NCBI GenBank assembly: GCA_045540315.1
Contig: JAZQHA010000258.1
Coordinates: 1 to 5,166, forward strand
Reading direction: 5' to 3'
DNA: 5,166 bases
DNA from: CAG-557 sp045540315
GTDB taxonomy: Bacteria; Bacillota; Clostridia; Oscillospirales; Acutalibacteraceae
This document shows, in pieces, positions 1-5,166 of this stretch. Each line of letters starts with the position of its first letter. Position 1 is the first letter of the stretch. A model generated the notes under the pieces. The model was not told the DNA's origin and searched no databases. It worked only from the letters and a program-made list of their open reading frames with translations. The translations under genes were made by a program, and so were the position numbers.

Positions 1-132
1 TTATCTTTGTTCAACGATTTGGTGAAACCTATCTTTGGTCAGATATATTCATTGACGATGAAGAACCAAAACCTCACCAAGCAGCGCGACATGCTGTTAC
101 CCCGTCTGATGAGCGGTAAGCTGGAAGTATAA
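1..132 (+). CDS. hsdS: HsdS C-terminus (type I restriction specificity subunit), 5' end outside window
   Basis: Frame 1 is open from the first base to the TAA at 130-132 and encodes the last 43 residues of a protein whose 5' part lies off the window. The end reads NLTKQRDMLLPRLMSGKLEV, the conserved C-terminal signature of type I specificity subunits: the distal conserved helix, then R-D-x-LLPRL-x-SG. In the family, HsdS carries two target recognition domains separated by helical spacers and docks two HsdM and two HsdR subunits. Only the distal conserved helix is visible here, so the DNA target cannot be guessed. A complete hsdR lies downstream on the same strand, which supports the call; hsdM is presumably upstream. 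The RAYT gene starts 56 nt after the stop. The end looks intact. Confidence 0.92.
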   Translation, partial: LSLFNDLVKPIFGQIYSLTMKNQNLTKQRDMLLPRLMSGKLEV

Positions 133-145
133 TCCTATGGAGACG

Positions 146-172
146 CAACATGTACAATTTTTGCACATGTTG
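146..172. repeat. Inverted repeat (hairpin) between hsdS and the RAYT gene
   Basis: CAACATGT at 146-153 is exactly mirrored by ACATGTTG at 165-172. After one A-C mismatch the stem continues with CAA/TTG, leaving a three-base TTT loop. No T-run follows on either strand, so it does not look like an ordinary intrinsic terminator. It sits 13 nt after the hsdS stop and 17 nt before the RAYT start, so it could be an mRNA processing or stability element, a protein-binding palindrome, or an old mobile-element end. Its sequence is unrelated to the GGGACT-type hairpins found inside the RAYT gene. The function is unknown. Confidence 0.5.
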
Positions 173-188
173 AACGCGATTCGAGATT

Positions 189-1175
189 ATGAGCGAAGTG
201 TATTTTCACAAATCATTGCGGCACAAAAACATCAACTATAGTCGGGGACAATTTTTTGTGACGATGCAGGTTGATCATAACGCCTCCCTACTGGGGGTGA
301 TAGTAGGAGGGAAAAGCATCTTGAATGAGCTGGGTAAAAGCGTGCAAGCGGAACTGGAACGGTTGCCGAAGAAGTATCCTGAATTAGCATTGGGCGAGTA
401 TGTCATCATGCCCAACCACGTCCATCTAATCGTTACTATAAAGCCGCAGCCTGCCAATAAGGAACAGCATCTGGGTTATTTGATGGGGCGATTTAAGGGC
501 GCAACATCGTATATATACGGTCAATTAAAGCGAACCGGAAAAGTGGCGGATATAGGCAAGCATTTATGGCAAAACGATTATTGGGAAAATTTGATTTCCA
601 GCGAAGACGAGTATCGGAACTATGAACAGTATATACGCAATAACCCGCAGCGGTGGACGCAGGACAGATGGGGAGCGGTTACGCAGTATATGTTGGGGGA
701 CGCCGCGCTTTTGAATATGCCCAAGCGGGCATTTGTGGCATCGCAGGTGTATGATTCGCAATGTTTTGCCCCTCGTCGCATAGAAACATCGGGGCGCGGG
801 ACTTCAGTCCCGCTTCCTTCTGCGGCTGTTTTGATTTCAACATTTACGAGCCCACAAGAGCGGGAGATTCTGCGCCGGGCGATGCTGAAGAAGAAACGCA
901 TTATTCATGTTTGCCCGCAGGGGATTCCATCGTGGGGTGCATTATCACCGGAGCAACAGCTTGCCCTGGAGGAAAAGAGGCTTTTGTTTATTTCCCCTCA
1001 GCCAAATGGCTCCGTCCTGAATAAAAAAGTGGCCGCGTGGTGCAACGAATATGTGTTGCGGCAAGCTCAAGAAATATGGGTAGGTGATATTTCGCCTAAC
1101 GGGATGCTGGACGTGCTGATGAAAGGATTAAGACAGGAAAAAGAGGGAGGGACTGAAGTCCCTCGCCCCGAGTAA
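189..1175 (+). CDS. REP-associated tyrosine transposase (RAYT, Y1/HUH) with C-terminal DprA/SLOG-like domain
   Basis: The 328-residue protein has two parts. Residues 1-160 are a Y1-transposase (IS200-like) domain of the RAYT type: YSRGQFFVT at 17-25, the metal-binding HUH motif in MPNHVHLIV (H77, H79), WQNDYWENLI at 127-136 and QYIRNNPQRW at 147-156, with Y148 the likely catalytic tyrosine. The family nicks and joins single-stranded REP hairpins. Residues about 165-314 resemble the Rossmann fold of DprA/SLOG proteins: a first strand around RAFVASQ (180-186), ISTFTSPQEREIL (216-228), RIIHVCPQGIP (237-247), LLFISPQPNGS (265-275), LNKKVAAWCNEY (277-288) and EIWVGDISPNGML (295-307). These match in order the DprA pattern GSR / SG-gid / vlp-Gld / llSe-p / RN / VvEa-SGsl, although canonical residues such as the first GSR are changed. 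ATG 189 is the first start after an in-frame TGA at 171; no clear Shine-Dalgarno sequence precedes it. Two REP-like hairpins lie inside the frame. All visible motifs are intact, so the protein may be active. Confidence 0.9.
   Translation: MSEVYFHKSLRHKNINYSRGQFFVTMQVDHNASLLGVIVGGKSILNELGKSVQAELERLPKKYPELALGEYVIMPNHVHLIVTIKPQPANKEQHLGYLMGRFKGATSYIYGQLKRTGKVADIGKHLWQNDYWENLISSEDEYRNYEQYIRNNPQRWTQDRWGAVTQYMLGDAALLNMPKRAFVASQVYDSQCFAPRRIETSGRGTSVPLPSAAVLISTFTSPQEREILRRAMLKKKRIIHVCPQGIPSWGALSPEQQLALEEKRLLFISPQPNGSVLNKKVAAWCNEYVLRQAQEIWVGDISPNGMLDVLMKGLRQEKEGGTEVPRPE
790..813 (-). repeat. REP-like hairpin, copy A, inside the RAYT coding region
   Basis: CGGGGC at 790-795 is followed by a perfect 8-bp stem GCGGGACT/AGTCCCGC (796-803 and 806-813) with a two-base loop. 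It is an inverted copy of the element at 1147-1170, including the flanking CGGGGC/GCCCCG. It is read in frame as roughly residues 201-209 (GRGTSVPLP), in the loop between the first two predicted strands of the DprA-like domain. The layout, a short guide-like flank beside a small palindrome, is that of REP elements recognised by RAYTs, although the flank here is GGGG rather than the GTAG/GGAG tetranucleotide known from enterobacterial and pseudomonad REPs. Confidence 0.75.
1147..1170 (+). repeat. REP-like hairpin, copy B, at the 3' end of the RAYT gene and in the hsdR leader
   Basis: A perfect 8-bp stem GAGGGACT/AGTCCCTC (1147-1154 and 1157-1164) with a GA loop is followed by GCCCCG (1165-1170). 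It is the reverse complement of copy A except for one compensated base pair: A/T here, C/G there, at the second stem position. It encodes the last residues of the RAYT protein (GGTEVPRPE) right up to the stop codon, and the stem ends 30 nt before the hsdR ATG. It could act as a transposase target and also as a hairpin in the hsdR leader; the second role is inference. Confidence 0.75.
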
Positions 1176-1194
1176 AATTTCGATATAAATTACC

Positions 1195-4100
1195 ATGGCA
1201 AAATACATCACAGAGGATGACATAGAGCAAGCCGTCATGGAGCGGCTTGGTCAGCCGGAATTCAACTACACACGGATATACTGCGACCCGGATCCCGGCA
1301 AGCGTGAGGATCTGAATGACGGCACCGGGCGAGCATCCAAGAAAGAATGTGTTTTGCCGGAGGTTCTGAAGGCTTCCCTGGTGCGCATCAATCCGCACAT
1401 CCCGGAAAACATCATCGAGGAAGAGGTGCAGACACTGCGCCGGGACTACACCGGCACCGACATGGTAGCCACCAACTATGAACTATACAACAAAATCCGG
1501 AATGGTATCAAGGTGACGCTGCGCCGCAACGGCAAGGAGGATTTTGATTTTGTGCAGCTGGTGGATTTTAATAATCCGCAGAATAATACCTTTACTGCCG
1601 TATCGCAGATGTGGATACAGGGCAAGGTGTACCCCCGCCGGCCTGACGTGCTCATCTTCGTGAACGGCTTGCCGATGGTGTTTATTGAGCTGAAAAACAG
1701 CGTGGTGAAGGTGGAGGAGGCTTACAACAGCAATCTGCAAAACTACCGCAGGGATATCCCCAATCTCTTCGCCTTTAATCAGATTTGTGTGCTTTCCAAT
1801 GGACTGGAAACCAAGCTGGGGGCATTCAACGCCGGCTATGACTACTTCTTTGAGTGGTTGAAAGTAGACAGCGAAAAGGAAAAACCGAAGCGCGGCGAAA
1901 TCCGGGAGGCCGGGCTTTCCATCACCCGTTTTATTGACGGTCTGCTGCGGAAAGAGCGCCTGATTGATTATATCGAAAACTTCATCCTCTTTGAGAGCCA
2001 GAAGTACAAGATCATAGCCAAGAATCACCAGTATCTGGGCGTGAACAATCTGATGGATGCCGTGGCTCGCCGCGAGGAGCTGAAGGGCAAGCTGGGTGTG
2101 TTCTGGCACACGCAGGGCAGCGGCAAGTCCTATTCCATGGTGATGTTTGCCCGCAAGGTAAAGCGCAAGATGGAAGGCAACTTCACCTTCCTGATTATCA
2201 CCGACCGCGAAGACCTGGACACCCAGATTCACAAGAACTTCCTGCGCACGGAGGTCATTGGTAACCATGATGAATGCCAGCCCAAGGACGGCAAGCAGCT
2301 GCGTGAATATCTCACCAAGAACAAGGAATTTATCTTCACTCTGATTCACAAGTTCCGCTACGATAAGACGAAGAAATACCCCATCCTAACAACCCGGGAT
2401 GATATCTTTGTGCTGGTGGATGAAGCGCACCGTACCCAGTACAAAGACCTTGCGGAGAATATGCGTGCGGCGCTACCGAATGCCAACTTTGTGGCCTTTA
2501 CGGGCACACCTCTGCTGGGCTCTAAGCGTCTGACGAATCAATGGTTTGGCAACTACGTTTCAGAATACAACTTTGCCCAGTCTGTGGAAGATGGCTCTAC
2601 CGTGCCGCTGTTCTACAGCCGCCGTGTACCGGGGGCGTGGTTGAAAAATGATTTCCTGGATGATGATGTACTGGATATCATCGAGCAGGAAAACCTCAAT
2701 GAGGATGAGGCCAGGCTGCTGGAAAATTCCTCTTCCCGGATTCTGGAAGTCATCAAGCGCGAAGACCGCCTTGATAAAATAGCCCGCGACATTGCGCGTC
2801 ATTTTCCCCGCCGTGGATTCCTTGGCAAGGGTATGGTGGTATCGGTGGATAAATACACCGCCGTGAACATGTACAACAAGGTGCAGCATTACTGGGCAGA
2901 AGAAAAGAAAGCCATCATGGCAGAGCGCAATGCCGCCAAGACAAAAGAAGAGAGAGACAAGTTCTCTACGATTCTTGACTACATGAACAACGTGGAGATG
3001 GCGGTGGTCATCTCCAAGGAAGAAGGAGAGGTCGAAAAATTTGCTGCCAAGGGGCTGGATATTACCATGCATCGCGCAAAGATGGAGGAAATCACAGCGG
3101 ACGGCAAGGACATTGAGGACAGATACAAAGATCCCCACGACAAGCTGCATCTGGTGTTTGTTTGTGCCATGTGGCTCACCGGCTTTGACGTGAAGAACCT
3201 TTCCACGCTGTATCTGGACAAGCCGATGAAGTCGCACACGCTCATGCAGGCCATAGCCCGGGCGAACCGTGTATACCCGGGCAAACCCTGTGGCATTATT
3301 GTGGACTATGTGAATGTGTTTATGCACATGAAGCGAGCCTTGGCTGATTATGCTGTGCCCGATGATGATACCATGATGCCCGCCAAGGATGTGGACGCGC
3401 TCATCGGGTATCTGGATGAATGCATTGGCGAGGGGGATGCTTTCTTAAAGTCGATAGGCATATCGCTGGATGCCATTATAGGCGAAAGCGGCACGCTTGA
3501 GCAGCTGGATGCCTTACGCCGGGCATACGATATCATCGTGTCGAACGATAACTACAAGGAGAAGTTCAAGGTTATCACCAATGCGATGAACAACCTGCAT
3601 GATGCTTCCAAGCCTGAAATATTTGAGCGGCATTGGGAGAACAGCAAATATCTTCCGTTGGCTTACCTGCACGGGCTGATGGTGAATCGTATAGACGACG
3701 AGAAAATCCGCCGGGCAAAGCAGCGCATGGCAACGGTGCTAGATTACAGCGTGACCTCTGATAAGGCTGAAGATCAACTGAAGTGCGGTATACATGGCAC
3801 CAAGGTTATCGACCTTTCCAAGATTGATGCAGAGGAACTGCGCAAGGAGATTAAGCGGGCAGAGTATAAGGCCATCGAAATCGATAATCTCAAGGCATTT
3901 CTCGAAAAAACATTGCAGGACATGCTTTCCCGCAACTGTACCCGTGATTCGTTCTCAAATCGGTTCAGGAATATCATTGACCGCTACAATGCCGGTGCTT
4001 CCGAAAATGAGGACTACTACGAGCAGCTGATTAAGCTCCTGGAGGACTTGCAGAAAGAACAGCAACGAGCCAATACAGAGGAGCTTACAGAAGAGGAACT

Positions 4101-4398
4101 GGAGCTGTATGATCTGCTGACACGCGGACGTACACTCACCAAGGCGGAAGAACAGAAGGTAAAGCTGGCCGATAAGAACCTGTATAAGAAACTGACCGAG
4201 CATCGCGACAAGCTGCTGGTAGTAGACTGGTACAAGGATGAACAGCCTATGCTGAAAGTCAAGACAGCCATAGAGGACTCCTTGGACGCAGATTTGCCAA
4301 CAAGCTACGATGTACCGTCATTCGAATCAAAAATCAGACTGTTGCTCAATCACTTCATCGACATGGCTATTCAGGGCTATGGGTGGATTGCGGCGTAA
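1195..4398 (+). CDS. hsdR: HsdR, type I restriction endonuclease/translocase subunit
   Basis: The 1067-residue protein is full length for the family (roughly 1000-1100). The N-terminal PD-(D/E)xK nuclease is visible as RRPDVLIF then FIELKN: D151, E165 and K167 are the likely catalytic residues. The superfamily 2 motor follows: Walker A HTQGSGKS at 305-312, LIITDRED at 333-340, DEAH at 409-412, TGTP at 436-439, WLTGFD at 660-665 (motif V) and QAIARANR at 685-692 (motif VI). Residues from about 720 to the end form the helical and C-terminal region that docks on HsdS/HsdM. In the complex, HsdR pumps unmethylated DNA using ATP and cuts at a distance. The start ATG 1195 lies 19 nt after the RAYT stop, and MAKYITEDDIEQ fits the family N-terminus. 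No Shine-Dalgarno sequence is evident, so translation may be coupled or leader-dependent. No frameshift or missing key residue was seen, so the gene looks functional. Confidence 0.97.
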   Translation: MAKYITEDDIEQAVMERLGQPEFNYTRIYCDPDPGKREDLNDGTGRASKKECVLPEVLKASLVRINPHIPENIIEEEVQTLRRDYTGTDMVATNYELYNKIRNGIKVTLRRNGKEDFDFVQLVDFNNPQNNTFTAVSQMWIQGKVYPRRPDVLIFVNGLPMVFIELKNSVVKVEEAYNSNLQNYRRDIPNLFAFNQICVLSNGLETKLGAFNAGYDYFFEWLKVDSEKEKPKRGEIREAGLSITRFIDGLLRKERLIDYIENFILFESQKYKIIAKNHQYLGVNNLMDAVARREELKGKLGVFWHTQGSGKSYSMVMFARKVKRKMEGNFTFLIITDREDLDTQIHKNFLRTEVIGNHDECQPKDGKQLREYLTKNKEFIFTLIHKFRYDKTKKYPILTTRDDIFVLVDEAHRTQYKDLAENMRAALPNANFVAFTGTPLLGSKRLTNQWFGNYVSEYNFAQSVEDGSTVPLFYSRRVPGAWLKNDFLDDDVLDIIEQENLNEDEARLLENSSSRILEVIKREDRLDKIARDIARHFPRRGFLGKGMVVSVDKYTAVNMYNKVQHYWAEEKKAIMAERNAAKTKEERDKFSTILDYMNNVEMAVVISKEEGEVEKFAAKGLDITMHRAKMEEITADGKDIEDRYKDPHDKLHLVFVCAMWLTGFDVKNLSTLYLDKPMKSHTLMQAIARANRVYPGKPCGIIVDYVNVFMHMKRALADYAVPDDDTMMPAKDVDALIGYLDECIGEGDAFLKSIGISLDAIIGESGTLEQLDALRRAYDIIVSNDNYKEKFKVITNAMNNLHDASKPEIFERHWENSKYLPLAYLHGLMVNRIDDEKIRRAKQRMATVLDYSVTSDKAEDQLKCGIHGTKVIDLSKIDAEELRKEIKRAEYKAIEIDNLKAFLEKTLQDMLSRNCTRDSFSNRFRNIIDRYNAGASENEDYYEQLIKLLEDLQKEQQRANTEELTEEELELYDLLTRGRTLTKAEEQKVKLADKNLYKKLTEHRDKLLVVDWYKDEQPMLKVKTAIEDSLDADLPTSYDVPSFESKIRLLLNHFIDMAIQGYGWIAA

Positions 4399-4419
4399 AT
4401 TAAGATAGTTGATTTGTGT

Positions 4420-4545
4420 ATGGAATACATCACTCTTTATCATTATACCCGGACGGAGTATTTGGAAGATATCTTGCTTAATCGGCGCCTAAAGGTATCA
4501 GAGGTAGGGAGAAGTAATGATCCTCTATCATTTGATACTTTGTAG
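4420..4545 (+). pseudogene. Truncated DUF2971-type protein gene (N-terminal 41 codons)
   Basis: A short reading frame begins 21 nt after the hsdR stop and ends at a TAG (4543-4545). It reads MEYITLYHYT, then EYLEDILLNRRLKVSEVG and SNDPLSF. The pattern LYHYT, an IL-N-x-x-L turn and NDP about 25 residues later is the N-terminal signature of DUF2971 proteins, which are usually some 200-350 residues long and have no settled function; they are common in accessory and defence regions. Here everything after NDPLSF is missing. A different frame stays open from about 4521 to 4589 and encodes RITSKRILALKKKQQ, which may be a frameshifted continuation, but I do not recognise it. I infer a gene cut by recombination. 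No ribosome-binding site is visible. Confidence 0.6.
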
Positions 4546-4926
4546 AATAACGAGCAAACGTATTCTGGCACTAAAAAAGAAACAACAGTGAGGTATAAGC
4601 TTCTTGACTCGCCCGGTGAGCTCCATGTAGGCACCGCCGGACTTGCGGGTGTCCGGGACGAAGTAAACGATATTCAGGACAAGGTTGGAATCGGTTGGGG
4701 CCAGTTGAAGGAGATTAGAGATTTCCTGCTTTACGGATTCATCCAGAATAGGTCGCTCGTCTGTGAGGCGGGCGGCTTCGGCGATTGCGGCATCGTGACC
4801 TGTGAGCGCAGCAAAGGAGGAGAACTGGGCAGCGCGATTAGCCATGCTCATCTGCGGGTGTTTCCGGGATACATGGTGGGGCAGATGGATGATATCTTCG
4901 TATTTGTCTTCTGCTTGCCAATTCAT
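4528..4926 (-). CDS. YolD-like protein with aberrant C-terminus
   Basis: The first 110 of 132 residues match the YolD-like family of Bacillota: EDKYEDIIHLPHHVSRKHP (6-24), RAAQFSSFAALTGHDAAIAE (31-50), ARLTDERPILDE (52-63) and IVYFVPDTRKSGGAYMELTG (86-105). Family members are small proteins encoded beside Y-family (UmuC/DinB-like) translesion polymerases, and a role with that polymerase in the SOS response is suspected but not proven. The start is ATG 4926, preceded by AGGAGG at a 9-nt spacing, and it overlaps the stop of the upstream polymerase-like frame. After GRVKKL (105-110) the family expects a final strand segment of about 20-30 residues; instead the frame runs into PHCCFFFSARIRLL and ends at 4528, overlapping the DUF2971 fragment head-on. 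The break near 4597-4602 suggests a recombination joint. The gene is probably decayed, though most of the domain remains. Confidence 0.82.
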   Translation of the reverse strand: MNWQAEDKYEDIIHLPHHVSRKHPQMSMANRAAQFSSFAALTGHDAAIAEAARLTDERPILDESVKQEISNLLQLAPTDSNLVLNIVYFVPDTRKSGGAYMELTGRVKKLIPHCCFFFSARIRLLVILQSIK

Positions 4927-4998
4927 GCCTTGTGTCCTCCTATTTGTGAATTGCGATTACGGGTGATAGTGTCTTTCTGCTTACGAACTGTTTTATAA
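4923..4998 (-). pseudogene. C-terminal remnant of a Y-family (UmuC/ImpB-like) DNA polymerase
   Basis: The frame ends with TGA at 4925-4923, sharing ATGA with the YolD-like start. It encodes about 24-28 residues ending RNRNSQIGGHKA. As I recall, polymerases of the ImpB/MucB/SamB type in Clostridia end with a very similar RN-x-QIGGH(K/R)A tail directly before a YolD-like gene, so both the residues and the 4-nt overlap point to that partner. The frame closes upstream at an in-frame TAA (5010-5012) inside the repeat block, so the catalytic part of the enzyme is gone. Only a short tail is available, so the call relies heavily on context. Confidence 0.6.
4936..4941 (-). promoter_or_regulatory. Ribosome-binding site of the YolD-like gene
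   Basis: AGGAGG is a perfect anti-Shine-Dalgarno match on the minus strand, 9 nt before ATG 4926. It fixes the start codon. It lies inside the polymerase-like frame, where it encodes the two glycines of IGGHKA. The RAYT, hsdR and DUF2971 starts have no comparable site. Confidence 0.85.
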
Positions 4999-5096
4999 TG
5001 AGTTATCAATTATTTTCACATTTTTCCGGCTTTTATGATGCTGATTTTCACATTTTTCGGCGTTTTTTGGGGGACAGTTTTCACATTTTTTGAAAA
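4999..5096. mobile_element. AT-rich triple-repeat block, possibly an IS21-family end remnant
   Basis: TTTTCACATTTTT occurs three times in the same orientation, at 5013-5025, 5045-5057 and 5078-5090, with periods of 32 and 33 bp. Copies 1 and 2 share further sequence (CGGC then a T-run), and copy 3 is preceded by GGGGGACAG. IS21-family elements begin with TG, carry multiple short internal repeats near each end and in Bacillota often show GGGACAGTTTTCAC-like strings; this is recalled, not searched. The block starts at TG 4999, exactly where the polymerase remnant stops making sense, which suits an insertion end. There is no istA or istB here, no matching second end and no target duplication that I can see. 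If it is an IS end, it is a solo remnant. It could also be an unrelated operator array. Confidence 0.4.
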
Positions 5097-5104
5097 GCAA
5101 GCAG

Positions 5105-5158
5105 GGGAAGGCGGATGATATCCGCGTACTTGTCTTCTGCATCGTACTATGGGGAGTA
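5105..5158 (-). pseudogene. Second YolD-like N-terminal fragment, interrupted by stop codons
   Basis: Read on the minus strand, 5146-5105 encodes YDAEDKYADIIRLP, the N-terminal signature of YolD-like proteins. Just upstream in the same frame come a TAG (5149-5147) and YSP; a TAA lies at 5161-5159. With CAG in place of TAG the stretch would read YSPQYDAEDKYADIIRLP. After RLP the similarity stops and the frame runs through LLAFQKM into the repeat block, ending at TGA 5083-5081. The 28 nt at 5113-5140 match 4887-4914 of the neighbouring YolD-like gene at 25 positions; one difference is synonymous and the other two change a single residue (E to A). There is no start codon or ribosome-binding site in frame. 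I infer a broken second copy. Confidence 0.6.
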
Positions 5159-5166
5159 TTATGTTT

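Noticed and set aside
761..1024. 87-codon plus-strand frame within the RAYT gene
   Set aside because: It overlaps the RAYT C-terminal domain in another frame; the RAYT frame holds the conserved motifs.
1483..2349. 288-codon open frame on the minus strand
   Set aside because: It is entirely antisense to the nuclease and motor region of hsdR, its translation is histidine- and leucine-rich with no family pattern, and it mirrors hsdR codon bias.
2560..3327. 255-codon open frame on the minus strand
   Set aside because: It is antisense to conserved hsdR motor motifs, with no recognisable domain and no ribosome-binding site; a shadow frame.
4637..4656. CCGGAC/GTCCGG inverted repeat
   Set aside because: It lies within the conserved YFVPDTRKSGG coding stretch of the YolD-like gene, with no T-run; likely a codon coincidence.
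4984..4996. CGAAC half-site upstream of the YolD-like gene, considered as a LexA box
   Set aside because: The partner half GTTCG is missing (TGTTTTA instead), and it lies inside the polymerase remnant rather than at a promoter.
4588..4998. 136-codon open frame on the plus strand
   Set aside because: It runs antisense through the YolD-like gene, whose family motifs and AGGAGG site lie on the minus strand.
5161..5166. ATG at the window edge with GGGGAG 4 nt upstream, considered as an istA start
   Set aside because: Only two codons are visible and the preceding sequence is antisense YolD-like coding, so nothing supports a gene.

Overview
The window is the 3' half of a type I restriction-modification locus, followed by a scrap-yard of broken accessory genes. 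Four large pieces lie on the plus strand: the last 43 codons of hsdS (1-132), an intact REP-associated tyrosine transposase (RAYT) gene (189-1175), a complete hsdR (1195-4398) and a 41-codon start of a DUF2971-type gene (4420-4545). The right end (about 4528-5158) reads on the minus strand. It holds a YolD-like gene with an altered C-terminus, the last codons of what looks like a Y-family DNA polymerase overlapping it by 4 nt, an AT-rich block of three direct repeats resembling an IS21-family end, and a second, stop-containing YolD-like N-terminus at the window edge.

The plus-strand genes are tightly spaced: 56 nt between hsdS and the RAYT gene, 19 nt between RAYT and hsdR, 21 nt between hsdR and the DUF2971 fragment. 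No convincing promoter or terminator separates them, so one transcript is plausible. HsdS supplies target recognition and HsdR supplies cleavage and ATP-driven translocation; HsdM presumably lies upstream of the window. The RAYT is a passenger or accessory gene lodged between specificity and restriction subunits.

The most interesting part is the RAYT. Its N-terminal half is a Y1/HUH single-strand transposase and its C-terminal half looks like a DprA/SLOG-type Rossmann fold. The gene carries two inverted copies of a 24-nt REP-like hairpin inside its own reading frame. One sits in a loop of the C-terminal domain and one forms the last codons before the stop. The copies differ by a compensated base pair, so selection or copying at the hairpin level is likely. 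The second copy also lies 24 nt upstream of the hsdR start codon, so it is part of the hsdR leader.

Organism: the YolD-like plus Y-family polymerase pair, with a perfect AGGAGG ribosome-binding site, is typical of Bacillota (Clostridia or Negativicutes). Base composition is near balanced. RAYTs are commoner in other phyla, so the hsd/RAYT block may have a separate history. The assignment to Bacillota is an inference, not certain. No RNA gene, CRISPR array or replication origin was seen.
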